A stretch of 64,000 bases of DNA from Alteraurantiacibacter buctensis (GTDB lineage: Bacteria; Pseudomonadota; Alphaproteobacteria; Sphingomonadales; Sphingomonadaceae): positions 806,657-870,656 of the forward strand of contig NZ_WTYV01000002.1 in NCBI RefSeq assembly GCF_009827655.1. Reading direction: 5' to 3'. A program made the translations under genes and the position numbers. The notes under the pieces are model-generated. The model saw nothing but the letters and a program-made list of their open reading frames with translations. It did no database searches and was not told where the DNA came from. Of this stretch, positions 55,421-64,000 are shown piece by piece (position 1 is the stretch's first letter; every line of letters starts with the position of its first letter).

Positions 55421-55969
55421 TTACCGGCGCAGGAGGCGCGAGATCAGGAAGCCGGCAAGGGCCGCCAGCCCGATGGCCTTGCCCGGATTTTCGCGCACGA
55501 ACTGGCGCGCGTCCTCGGTCAGTTCGTCGACGCTGCGATCCTGCAGGGTGGTGCCGGCGCCGCGCAGCTTCTGCGAGGCGGTGCGGGCATAGTCGCCGTA
55601 CTTCTGGCCCAGCTTCTCGTCGATCACGGCGGTGTTGTCGTCCACCACGCGGGCGAGCGAGCCGAGCGCTTCCCCGGCCTTGTTTTTGCCCTCAACGGCC
55701 AGCTCCGCCACCTTCACCTTGGCCTCGGCAGCCCAATCCTCGCCCCGGGCCAATGCCTCGTCGGCATAGGTGGAGGCGCGCTGGCGGGCATCGGCGCGCA
55801 GGGCCACGGCCCCGGCGCGGGCTTCCTCCAGCGCGGCGTTGAAGCGCGAGCGCGCCTCTGACGAGGTAACGGGCGCTTCCGGGCTGGTCGAGCTGGTCGT
55901 GGCCGCAGTCACCGGAGCAACTTCGCCCGCTGTTTTCGCAGCGCCGGCCTTGGTGGTCTTGGTAGCCAT
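55421..55969 (-). CDS. DUF883-like tail-anchored protein
   Basis: A 182-residue, low-complexity, Ala/Thr-rich protein: an N-terminal disordered region (MATKTTKAGAAKTAGEVAPV), a long helical/coiled-coil body (about 40-150) and a final RQFVRENPGKAIGLAALAGFLISRLLRR, in which a short membrane anchor precedes a basic end. The last 30 residues closely resemble the DUF883 tail. ATG 55969 has an SD-like GGGG upstream. First gene of the four-gene run 55969-54190. Confidence 0.78.
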   Translation of the reverse strand: MATKTTKAGAAKTAGEVAPVTAATTSSTSPEAPVTSSEARSRFNAALEEARAGAVALRADARQRASTYADEALARGEDWAAEAKVKVAELAVEGKNKAGEALGSLARVVDDNTAVIDEKLGQKYGDYARTASQKLRGAGTTLQDRSVDELTEDARQFVRENPGKAIGLAALAGFLISRLLRR

Positions 55970-56059
55970 GAATAAACCCCTTTCAATCGTCACGCCGCCT
56001 CTCGGGCGGCCGGAAGAACCAGCGATCCTGTGGCATAGTTACCGCAGGCATTCGAATAG

Positions 56060-57460
<1,401 letters not shown>

Positions 57461-57479
57461 GCTTACGGGCTGGGGCGGG

Positions 57480-57794
57480 TCACTCCCGCTCCATTTCCCG
57501 CTCTACCTCGCGTTCGACCTGCTCGGCCACAGGCTCCAGCCGCTCCATCACGCGGCGGTTCTTGCGGCTCAGCAGGTATTGCCACACGCCCCAGGCGTTG
57601 ATCAGCAGCAGCACCGCGTTCATCGCGGCGATCGGCGTGGATCCGCTGGTGAGGCCCGAGACGATCCAGGTCAGCGATACCGCGCAGAACAGCACGAAGC
57701 CCCAGCCGGTGGCCTTGCGGCCCAAGTCTGCGGCGATAAGTCCGGCGGCCAGCATGGTGCCCAGCGCTGCGATCCATTCCAGGGGTCCATCCAT
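57480..57794 (-). CDS. Hypothetical membrane protein
   Basis: A 104-residue protein with three hydrophobic segments (about 8-23, 31-47 and 58-74) and a C-terminal helical tail rich in Arg and Glu (VERLEPVAEQVEREVEREME), likely cytoplasmic. I do not recognise the family. Start ATG 57794 (MDGPLEWIAALGTM); longer readings upstream are poor. It lies on the opposite strand between eno and the AbgT gene. Confidence 0.72.
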   Translation of the reverse strand: MDGPLEWIAALGTMLAAGLIAADLGRKATGWGFVLFCAVSLTWIVSGLTSGSTPIAAMNAVLLLINAWGVWQYLLSRKNRRVMERLEPVAEQVEREVEREMERE

Positions 57795-57894
57795 CGCCTG
57801 ACAGCGCAGCAGGGCGGGCGCGGTTCCCATTCGCTTGCCAAGTGGCGCTGTGCGCCGCACACTCCCGCCGGGGACATCGCGGGGGCTTGGGGGC

Positions 57895-59472
57895 ATGGAC
57901 GCAGCGGTTGATAAGGCGGGAGGTTCGGCCGAAACCGGCCGCGGCTTTCTGAACTGGGTGGAGCGGATGGGCAACCGCCTGCCCGATCCGGTGGCGATCT
58001 TCGTGGCGATGATCGGCGTGCTGGTTGCCGTCTCGGTAATCGGTTCGGCGCTAGGCTGGAGCGCGGTCCATCCGGTTACCGGTGAAGAGCTGGCGGTGAA
58101 GAGCCTGCTCTCGCAAGACTTGCTGCGCCAGCTGCTGTCGGAAATGCCCCGAACCTACACCGGTTTTGCCCCGCTGGGCATGGTGCTGGTGCTGCTGCTG
58201 GGCGCGGGCGTGGCTGAGCAGGCGGGCCTGTTCGCCGCCCTGCTGAAGAAGGCGATGGGGGGCGTGAACCAGCGCCTGCTGGTGCCATCGGTGATCCTGA
58301 TCGGGATGCTGTCCAGCCATGTGGGCGATGCCGGGTTCATCATCTTCATCCCGCTGGCGGGAATGCTGTTCGCCAGCGCCGGGCGCAACCCGCTGCTGGG
58401 CCTGGTGCTGGGCTTTGCCGGGTGTTGCACGGGCCTTGCCGGCAACCTGCTGCCCGGCCAGTACGACGTGCTGATTTTCGGTGTCACGCAGACCGGCGCG
58501 CAACTGCTGGTGCCGGACTGGTCGATGAATCCGCTGGGCAATTGGTGGTTCCTGCTGGCCATCGCCGCCGCCAACGTGCTGACCGGCTGGCTGGTGGCGG
58601 TGAAGATCGTGGCTCCGCGCCTGCCATCGTGGCAGGGTAGTAGCATTCCCACTCCGGTGGTGGACGCAAGCCTGTCCGCAACCGAGCGGCGCGGCCTGCG
58701 CGCGGCAGGGATCGTGGCCCTGCTGGTGGCGCTGGCAGTAGCTTCGCTGATGGTGTTCCCGGGGTTCAGCCCGCTGTACGACCATGCCGGTGACGCCGAC
58801 GTGCCGCTGCGCCCGTTATTTGGTGCGCTGGTGGGGATCCTCTTCGCGCTGATGCTGGGGGCTGGCTGGGCCTATGGCCGCGCGGCGGGCACGATTACCG
58901 GCCATCGTGACGTGATCGCCAAGATGGCCACTGGCCTTACGCCGATGCTGCCCTACCTGGTGCTGATCTTCTTCGCCTCGCACTTCGTGGCCATGTTCGG
59001 CTGGTCCAACCTGGGGCCGATCACCGCGATCGCCGGTGCGGGCCTGCTGCGCGAATCGGGCGCGCCGACGGCACTGATGCTGCCGATCCTGACCACGGCT
59101 TCGGCCTGGCTCGATTTCCTGATCGCCAGCGGCAGCGCCAAGTGGACCGCGATGGCCCCGGTGGCCGTGCCCATGCTGATGCTGCTGGACGTGTCGCCCG
59201 AGATGACGACCGCCGCCTATCGCGTGGGCGATACGGTGACCAACCTGATCAGCCCGCTCAACCCGTATTTCGTGATGACCCTGCTGTTCTGCCAGCGCTA
59301 CCTGCCGCAGATGCGGATGGGCACGCTGCTGGCTGCCACCCTGCCGCTGGCCGTCGTGTTCTACCTGGCTGGCATGGCGATCACTGCCGGCTGGGTGGCG
59401 CTGGACCTGCCGCCCGGGCCGGGGGCGAGCGTGGGTTATGAGTTGCCGGCGGCGGTCAGCCGGGCCAACTGA
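57895..59472 (+). CDS. AbgT family transporter
   Basis: A 525-residue membrane protein of the p-aminobenzoyl-glutamate transporter family, with about 9-11 hydrophobic segments. Family stretches: FLNWVERMGNRLPDPVAIFV near the N-terminus, LLGAGVAEQAGLFAALLKK, SHVGDAGFIIFIPLAGMLFASAGRNPLLGLVLGFAG, and the C-terminal SAWLDFLIASGSAKWTAMAPVAVPML plus LISPLNPYFVMTLLFCQRYLPQM. AbgT proteins export or import p-aminobenzoyl-glutamate or sulfonamides. The ATG at 57895 is behind a G-rich run (GGGGGCTTGGGGGC). It ends overlapping the minus-strand aldo/keto reductase by 37 bp. Confidence 0.93.
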   Translation: MDAAVDKAGGSAETGRGFLNWVERMGNRLPDPVAIFVAMIGVLVAVSVIGSALGWSAVHPVTGEELAVKSLLSQDLLRQLLSEMPRTYTGFAPLGMVLVLLLGAGVAEQAGLFAALLKKAMGGVNQRLLVPSVILIGMLSSHVGDAGFIIFIPLAGMLFASAGRNPLLGLVLGFAGCCTGLAGNLLPGQYDVLIFGVTQTGAQLLVPDWSMNPLGNWWFLLAIAAANVLTGWLVAVKIVAPRLPSWQGSSIPTPVVDASLSATERRGLRAAGIVALLVALAVASLMVFPGFSPLYDHAGDADVPLRPLFGALVGILFALMLGAGWAYGRAAGTITGHRDVIAKMATGLTPMLPYLVLIFFASHFVAMFGWSNLGPITAIAGAGLLRESGAPTALMLPILTTASAWLDFLIASGSAKWTAMAPVAVPMLMLLDVSPEMTTAAYRVGDTVTNLISPLNPYFVMTLLFCQRYLPQMRMGTLLAATLPLAVVFYLAGMAITAGWVALDLPPGPGASVGYELPAAVSRAN

Positions 59473-60401
59473 TCCTCCGCCAGGTCGAGCCGGGTGAATT
59501 CCAGCATCGCTTCCAGCTGTTCCACCGTGCGGGCGCTGGCGATGGGGGCGGGGATGCCGGGCTGGCGCACTAGCCAGGCCAGCGCGATGGCAGGCAGGCT
59601 GGCCCCGGTCTCGGCAGCTATGCGGTCCATTTCCGCCAGCACCGGGCGGCCGGCCTCGTCGAAGTCCTTCACCCGATGGCTGCGGTTGCCGTGGGTAAAG
59701 TCCTCCGGCTTGCGATACTTGCCGGTGAGGTAGCCCGAAGCGAGGCCGAAGAACGGCAGCATGGCTATTCCGCGCGCCACGCAGAAGGCCTGCAGGTCTG
59801 CGCCATAATCTGCGCGCGCCACCAGGTTATACTGGTTCTGCAGCACCGTGAACGGCGTCCGCCCCGCGGCCTCGGCTGCCGCGATCACCTCTGCCAGCCG
59901 TTCCGCCGTGAAGTTGGAGGCGCCGATCTCGCGCACCTGGCCGTTCGCGACAGGGCCGTGAAACGCCTCGGCTATCTGCGCAGGCGACACCTGCGGATAG
60001 TCGCGGTGGGCATAGTAGAGATCGATATAATCGGTCTGCAGCCGGTCGAGCGAAGCCTGCAGCGAAACCAGCACTTCGGCCGGTTCATAGAGCGTGGGAT
60101 CGCCGTCCGCGCCGAAGCTGTGCTGGCCGCCGCCGCGAGGCAACATGCCGGTCTTGGTGTGGATGCGCATCTCTTCGCGCACCCCGCGCGAGGCCAGCCA
60201 CTGGCCGATGAAGCTCTCCGATTCGCCGCCCTGGTGGCCGGGAATCCACGCGGAATAGACGTCTGCCGTGTCGATCATCCGCCCGCCTGCCTCATAGAAG
60301 GCGTCGAGCACGGCCAGCCCCTCGTCGCCGTGGGCGGTCCAGCCGAAGACGTTGCCGCCAAGGACCAGGGGAATGCCGGCGAGAGCTGGATGACTGGTCA
60401 C
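59436..60401 (-). CDS. Aldo/keto reductase
   Basis: A 321-residue AKR, a NADPH-dependent (beta/alpha)8 barrel. The catalytic tetrad is seen as Asp and Tyr in [11 protein letters not shown], Lys in [10 protein letters not shown], and His in [10 protein letters not shown]. The NADPH motif is [12 protein letters not shown] and later IAPIAS-type [13 protein letters not shown]. The start codon is GTG, overlapping the ribH stop by 4 bp (GTGA). Substrate unknown. The C-terminus overlaps AbgT by 37 bp. Confidence 0.95.
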   Translation of the reverse strand: MTSHPALAGIPLVLGGNVFGWTAHGDEGLAVLDAFYEAGGRMIDTADVYSAWIPGHQGGESESFIGQWLASRGVREEMRIHTKTGMLPRGGGQHSFGADGDPTLYEPAEVLVSLQASLDRLQTDYIDLYYAHRDYPQVSPAQIAEAFHGPVANGQVREIGASNFTAERLAEVIAAAEAAGRTPFTVLQNQYNLVARADYGADLQAFCVARGIAMLPFFGLASGYLTGKYRKPEDFTHGNRSHRVKDFDEAGRPVLAEMDRIAAETGASLPAIALAWLVRQPGIPAPIASARTVEQLEAMLEFTRLDLAEDQLARLTAAGNS

Positions 60402-60817
60402 GCGTACTTCTCCCTGAGGGCCAGCAGCGCCATCGCCGCCCGGGCAGCACCGGCACCCTTGTTAGCCTGTGCCGGATCGGCCCGATAGATTGCCTGCGCC
60501 TCGTTCTCGGTGGTGAGGATGCCGTTGCCGATGGCGAGGCCATCCATCGTCAGCGCCATGATCCCGCGCGCGCTTTCGCCGGCCACGATCTCGAAGTGAT
60601 AGGTCTCGCCGCGGATTACCACGCCCAGCGCGACATAGCCGTCATACTCGCCGCTTTCAGACGCCAGCGCGATCGCGCCGGGGACTTCCAGCGCGCCGGG
60701 CACGGTCAGCACCTCGACCTTGTGGCCCGCCTCTTTCAGCGCGGCCCTGGCCCCGGCGATGAGCATGTCGTTGAGGTGGTCGTAGAAGCGAGCTTCGACG
60801 ATCAGGAACCGGGCCAT
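60398..60817 (-). CDS. ribH: 6,7-Dimethyl-8-ribityllumazine synthase
   Basis: A 139-residue lumazine synthase. [48 protein letters not shown] and [23 protein letters not shown] (catalytic His) are typical, as is the terminal [14 protein letters not shown]. The ATG overlaps the ribB stop by one base (TAATG-like arrangement), and the gene also overlaps the aldo/keto reductase start. It condenses DHBP from RibB with 5-amino-6-ribitylaminouracil to make lumazine. Confidence 0.97.
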   Translation of the reverse strand: MARFLIVEARFYDHLNDMLIAGARAALKEAGHKVEVLTVPGALEVPGAIALASESGEYDGYVALGVVIRGETYHFEIVAGESARGIMALTMDGLAIGNGILTTENEAQAIYRADPAQANKGAGAARAAMALLALREKYA

Positions 60818-62112
60818 TACTGCACTCCTTCGATGGCGCGCTCGCCCACGATGGACAGGCCATAGCCCTCCAGCCCGACAAGCGAATGATGGGTATTGGT
60901 CAGCAGGATCATGTCGCGCACGCCCAGCTCGGCCAGGATCTGTGCGCCCACGCCATAGTCGCGCTGCTCGCTCGGTTCGTCGGAGGCGCCGGGGGCGGGG
61001 GCCGAGAGCGAGCGGACCGCGCGGCTGGCATAGTCCGCACCGGGGCGGCTGATCAGCACCACCACGCCCGCACCTTCCTGGCCGATGATCCGCATCGACT
61101 TTTCCAGCAGGCCGTGGCGCTCAGTATCCTGCGCATAGATGTCCTCGAACATCGACAGCGAATGCATCCGCACCAGCGTGGGGCGGGCCGGGTCGATATG
61201 GCCCTTCACCAGCGCCATCGTCTCGCTTTTCGTCGCCTTGTTCCAGAAGCTGATCGCCCGCCAGTCACCGCCCCAGTGACTGCGGAAGCGGGCTTCCTCG
61301 CGCTTTTCCACCAGGTGGTCGTGCTGGCGGCGATAGGCGATGAGGTCGCGGATGGTGCCGATCTTCAGGCCGTGCTTGCGGCCGAACTGCACCAGGTCGG
61401 CAAAGCGGGCCATGCTGCCGTCCTCGTTCATGATCTCGCAGATCACGCCGGAAGGGTTGAGGCCGGCCAGGCGGCTGATGTCCACCGCCGCTTCGGTGTG
61501 CCCGGCGCGCACCAGCACGCCGCCTTCGCGCGCCACCAGCGGGAACACGTGGCCGGGGGTGACGATATCGTCCGCCCCCTTGCTGGCATCGATGGCCACC
61601 GAGACGGTGCGTGCCCGGTCGGCCGCGCTGATTCCGGTGGTCACCCCCTCGCGCGCCTCGATCGCCACGGTGAAGGCGGTTTCGTGGCGGGTGCGGTTCT
61701 TGCGGCTCATCAGGTCCAGGCCCAGCGTGTCGACCCGCTGCTTGGTGAGCGCCAGGCAGATCAGGCCGCGGCCGTGGGTGGCCATGAAGTTGATGGCATC
61801 GGGCGTGGCCATCTGTGCGGGGATGATCAAGTCACCTTCGTTCTCGCGGTCCTCGTCATCCACCAGGATGAACATGCGGCCGTTACGCGCCTCGTCGATG
61901 ATCTCCTCGATCCCCACCAGCACGGGGGTGTCATCGTTGCTGGCGATGAACCCGGCCAGCTTGGCCAGGGTTTCCGCCGTGGGGTTCCAGTCCGGCAGGG
62001 CGCAATCGCGCAGGGTGTTGAGGTGCAGCCCCGCAGCGCGGGCGAGGCCGGTGCGGGTCATCTTGCCGGAGTTCACAAGGTCGCGGACCTTGGCGATGGT
62101 ATCGTCTAGCAT
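60817..62112 (-). CDS. ribB: DHBP synthase RibB with N-terminal HTH and degenerate cyclohydrolase domain
   Basis: A 431-residue, three-part protein. Residues about 1-58 look like a helix-turn-helix ([16 protein letters not shown], then [14 protein letters not shown]). Residues about 65-265 are DHBP synthase: [20 protein letters not shown], the [12 protein letters not shown] block, and [25 protein letters not shown], all intact. Residues about 270-431 are a GTP-cyclohydrolase-II-like domain, still with [16 protein letters not shown] and [12 protein letters not shown], but its zinc Cys motif is lost (HSLSMFED where HSECLTGD is expected, no CDCG), so it should not make DARP (RibBX-like). Divergent from a flavin reductase; a striking dyad array lies between them. 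Confidence 0.94.
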   Translation of the reverse strand: MLDDTIAKVRDLVNSGKMTRTGLARAAGLHLNTLRDCALPDWNPTAETLAKLAGFIASNDDTPVLVGIEEIIDEARNGRMFILVDDEDRENEGDLIIPAQMATPDAINFMATHGRGLICLALTKQRVDTLGLDLMSRKNRTRHETAFTVAIEAREGVTTGISAADRARTVSVAIDASKGADDIVTPGHVFPLVAREGGVLVRAGHTEAAVDISRLAGLNPSGVICEIMNEDGSMARFADLVQFGRKHGLKIGTIRDLIAYRRQHDHLVEKREEARFRSHWGGDWRAISFWNKATKSETMALVKGHIDPARPTLVRMHSLSMFEDIYAQDTERHGLLEKSMRIIGQEGAGVVVLISRPGADYASRAVRSLSAPAPGASDEPSEQRDYGVGAQILAELGVRDMILLTNTHHSLVGLEGYGLSIVGERAIEGVQ

Positions 62113-62124
62113 GGTGCGCGCAAT

Positions 62125-62164
62125 ATCACATCATAATGTGATGGCAAGGTGTGTCCATCACATT
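62125..62164. promoter_or_regulatory. Phased ATCACAT dyad array between ribB and flavin reductase
   Basis: Three copies of ATCACAT or its complement: 62125-62131 (plus), 62136-62142 (complement ATGTGAT) and 62157-62163 (plus). The first two form a palindrome ATCACAT-CATA-ATGTGAT; the second and third form a perfect 10-bp inverted repeat AATGTGATGG / CCATCACATT with a 10-nt spacer. Half-site centres are 11 and 21 bp apart, that is, one and two helical turns. The array begins 13 bp upstream of ribB and ends 56 bp before the flavin reductase GTG, so it can control both promoters. The binding protein is unknown; RibB's own HTH is a candidate. No FMN riboswitch was seen. Confidence 0.65.
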
Positions 62165-62220
62165 GCTACATTCAGACCTTGCCCCTTGCGGTGGCGGGGC
62201 TTTGCCGCAAAGACGGGCGC

Positions 62221-62724
62221 GTGAGCGAATCCCAGACCCATGAAGAGCTGCTGCTCGCCTTCCGCAACGCCATGCGCCACGTGGCGGCCACGGTCTATGC
62301 CGTAACCACGCGCGACGGGGGGCAGCCCTTCGGCATCCTGGCCACTGCGGTCAGCTCGCTCAGCTTCGACCCGCCGTCCTTGCTGGTGTGCATCAACCGC
62401 ACCGCCTCGCTGCACGATCCTTTGCTGCGGGCGGAGCGGTTCGCGGTCAACGTGCTGGCCGCCGGCAACCGTGACGTGGCCGAACATTTCATGGCCGCCA
62501 CACCGGACCGGTTCGCGCTGGGCGACTGGGAGGATGTGCATGGCGTTCCGGTTCTGGCCTCGGCCCAGTCCAGCTTCGTCTGCACCACGGCGGGCAGCCA
62601 CGAATTCGGCACCCATACCGTTGTCATCGGCACGCTGGTGGCCGCGCAGCACCGGATCGACGCCAAGCCGCTGACCTATTTCGACCGGCACTACATCGAT
62701 ATCAGCGAAGCGCCCCGGCAGTAG
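62221..62724 (+). CDS. Flavin reductase-like (FMN-binding) protein
   Basis: A 167-residue protein of the Flavin_Reduct family, which uses NAD(P)H to reduce FMN/FAD for two-component monooxygenases. Motifs: FRNAMRHVAATVYAVTTRDGGQPFGILATAVSSLSFDPPSLLVCINRTASLHDPLL, with the FMN-binding TAVSSLSFDPPSL, then FAVNVLAAGNRDVAEHF and SHEFGTHTVVIGTLV. The start is GTG 62221 (only weak GACGGG upstream), which fits the family start with the Met-Arg-His-Val helix at about 18. It is divergent from ribB and shares its operator region. No partner monooxygenase is adjacent. Confidence 0.9.
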   Translation: MSESQTHEELLLAFRNAMRHVAATVYAVTTRDGGQPFGILATAVSSLSFDPPSLLVCINRTASLHDPLLRAERFAVNVLAAGNRDVAEHFMAATPDRFALGDWEDVHGVPVLASAQSSFVCTTAGSHEFGTHTVVIGTLVAAQHRIDAKPLTYFDRHYIDISEAPRQ

Positions 62725-62737
62725 TCCACGCCAGTAA

Positions 62738-63706
62738 TCAGCGCTCCGTGTAGGGCACCTCGCGCCCGGCCAGCAGGTGGTCCGCGCGCGAGGGCAGGGG
62801 CTTTCCCTGCAGGTGCGCGGCAATCTCGGCCTCCATCGCGGCGGCGCGCTGGCGAGGGGCGGAATAGGCGCCGCTGCGCAGGACTCCCGCATCCATCCTC
62901 TGCCCCGCCTCGGACCGCCAGAAGCGCGGGGCAAGGTATGGATCCAGGCCGGCATTGGCCAGCAGGTGGACCGAGAGCAGGTCAGCCTCGCTCTCCACCT
63001 GGCGGCGCAGGCGGCGGTTGCGGCCGAATTCGCCCAGAAAGCCGGTCTTCACGCCCGCTGCTTCCAGCCGGCGGCGGTGTTCCAGCACGCTGTGGGCCAG
63101 CTCATGCGCGACGATCGCGGCCAGTTCCTCGTCGGTCCACTGCGCCACGAAGCGCCAGCTTATCTGGATCACCCGACCATCGGAGCGGGCGATACCGTCC
63201 GCACCCGCCATCACCTCCACCAGCGCGCGGCAGCCGGGGGGCGGGGTCAGCGTGGCGGTGATATCCTGGCCAGCACGGCGCAGGCCCAGTTCCAGCGGGC
63301 GGCCGGGCCCGCTATCGGCGAGGCGGGCAAAGGCGGCATCACGCAGGGGATGGTCCTGCTCGGGCTCAAGCGCGGCCACCGCCTGTCCGTCGATCGCCAC
63401 GATGGCGTCGTTGGCCTGTATCCCGGCGGCGTGGGCGGGGGAGCCGGGCAGCACCTGCGCCACCGCCAGCGGGCCATCGGCAAAGCGCACCGGATCGGGC
63501 CGACCATACTGGTCGGCGCTGAACAGGATCAGCCCGGTCAACGGCATGTGCTGGCGGCACAGTGCCACGTTGGCGGCCTGCAACCGCTCGGCCACCTGGG
63601 CCAGGCGGCGGTCGGCACTGTCGAGGCCCTGGTCCTGCGCCAGCACGGAAACAGTCGCGGGCAGGGCCGCGAGCAGCAGCAGGATCGGGGCAAGGCGGCG
63701 GATCAT
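62738..63706 (-). CDS. PDZ-containing M48-like metalloprotease
   Basis: A 322-residue exported protein with a signal peptide (about 1-23, ending SVLA-QDQ). A PDZ-like domain at about 85-155 (VLPGSPAHAAGIQANDAIVAIDGQAV) is followed by a zinc-protease motif IVAHELAHSVLEH (HELAH, about 198-202), and an additional EADLLSVHLLANAG with the third ligand Glu. This is the M48-like layout, with the PDZ before the protease rather than after. The ATG at 63706 gives a normal signal peptide. Role inferred: periplasmic quality control. It converges with the flavin reductase, 13 bp between the stops. Confidence 0.88.
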   Translation of the reverse strand: MIRRLAPILLLLAALPATVSVLAQDQGLDSADRRLAQVAERLQAANVALCRQHMPLTGLILFSADQYGRPDPVRFADGPLAVAQVLPGSPAHAAGIQANDAIVAIDGQAVAALEPEQDHPLRDAAFARLADSGPGRPLELGLRRAGQDITATLTPPPGCRALVEVMAGADGIARSDGRVIQISWRFVAQWTDEELAAIVAHELAHSVLEHRRRLEAAGVKTGFLGEFGRNRRLRRQVESEADLLSVHLLANAGLDPYLAPRFWRSEAGQRMDAGVLRSGAYSAPRQRAAAMEAEIAAHLQGKPLPSRADHLLAGREVPYTER

Positions 63707-63815
63707 GGCTGCCTTGTGGGGATTGCGGCGCGCCCGATCAAGCGCCCAAGCTTGTCCTTGATGGCGCGGTAACCTGTTGCGCGGTATGGCGGCGGCAACA
63801 AGCGATGGAGCGATG

Positions 63816-64000
63816 ATGCGGGTTCTGGTGACAGGTGTGGCGGGTTTCATCGGCTCGGCCGTGGCCGATGCGCTGCTGGCGCGGGGCGACAGCGTGCTGG
63901 GGATCGACAGCCTGAACGACTATTACCCCGTGGCGCTGAAGCAGGCCCGGCTTGACCGGGTGCGGGCCGGGGGTGGCGATCGGTTCGCCTTCAGGCAGGT
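63816..64000 (+). CDS. NAD-dependent epimerase/dehydratase, N-terminal part
   Basis: Partial gene cut by the window end. About 61 codons are visible: [21 protein letters not shown] with the NAD-binding GxxGFIG Rossmann motif, then [24 protein letters not shown]. The segment [16 protein letters not shown] is typical of UDP-glucuronate 4-epimerase-like enzymes of the extended SDR family. An ATG at 63813 directly before is an alternative start; GGAG lies 5 nt before 63816. The catalytic YxxxK is beyond the window. Probably makes a nucleotide sugar for surface polysaccharide. Confidence 0.85.
   Translation, partial: MRVLVTGVAGFIGSAVADALLARGDSVLGIDSLNDYYPVALKQARLDRVRAGGGDRFAFRQ

Noticed and set aside
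62113..62220. FMN riboswitch upstream of ribB
   Set aside because: The leader is too short between the dyad array and the start codon, and the conserved multi-stem RFN sequence pattern is absent.

Overview
The window is a gene-dense (about 66% G+C) chromosomal segment of an alphaproteobacterium. The gene set and protein signatures suggest Sphingomonadales, most likely Erythrobacteraceae: a compact phoR-pstSCAB-phoU-phoB locus, a small-type PurL, a RibB with a Cys-less cyclohydrolase domain, and the yqeY-dnaG-rpoD block. The taxon is inferred from gene content and style, because no rRNA lies in the window. Almost everything is ordinary core chromosome. There is no prophage, IS element or CRISPR array. 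The longest gene-free stretch is about 250 bp.

Layout. 1-2741: C-terminal part of the error-prone polymerase DnaE2, then an extensin-like protein. 2768-3004: a small membrane protein. 3190-10568 (minus): phosphate regulon, read phoR, then a spacer with phased Pho half-sites, then pstS-pstC-pstA-pstB-phoU-phoB with overlapping stops and starts. 10672-10858: two tRNA-Glu genes (CTC and TTC anticodons). 10952-15434: recJ, an unrecognised conserved gene, an AHH-type putative nuclease, and a histidine-kinase-like protein that lacks the usual phospho-acceptor His. 15514-22112 (minus): branched-chain amino-acid genes ilvB, ilvN, a membrane protein, ilvC, then yceI and leuA; leuA has a 15-codon leucine-rich leader ORF and alternative hairpins. 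22116-33475: miaA, serB, purL, a DUF2177 protein, xseB-ispA-coaD, a periplasmic cyclophilin, queA, a cupin, an ABC-2 exporter pair and a DUF481 protein. 33465-38662: tgt, rpsD, and rpiB-glyA-small membrane protein-nrdR-trmJ. 38792-43124: an accessory-looking catabolic set (Tat-exported carboxylesterase, Tat-exported SMP-30-like protein, GMC oxidoreductase) with a GntR-like dyad in front. 43187-48218 (minus): yqeY-dnaG-rpoD-DUF2059. 48365-53828: carA, an A+T-richer orphan ORF, carB, greA. 53874-55969 (minus): four small membrane/coiled-coil proteins of envelope-stress type and a DUF4170 protein. 56174-64000: enolase, an AbgT transporter, an aldo/keto reductase, ribH, ribB, a divergent flavin reductase, a PDZ-containing M48-like protease, and the start of a sugar-nucleotide epimerase.

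The most interesting signals: (1) ribB encodes an N-terminal helix-turn-helix fused to DHBP synthase, and its divergent promoter region with a flavin reductase carries three ATCACAT half-sites phased at 11 and 21 bp, which suggests an autoregulatory flavin enzyme; (2) the leuA leader peptide and its mutually exclusive RNA pairings; (3) the kinase-like protein without the DHp histidine but with an Hpt-like C-terminal tail; (4) a foreign-looking ORF wedged between carA and carB; (5) the Pho half-site array; (6) the GntR-type dyad before the esterase module.
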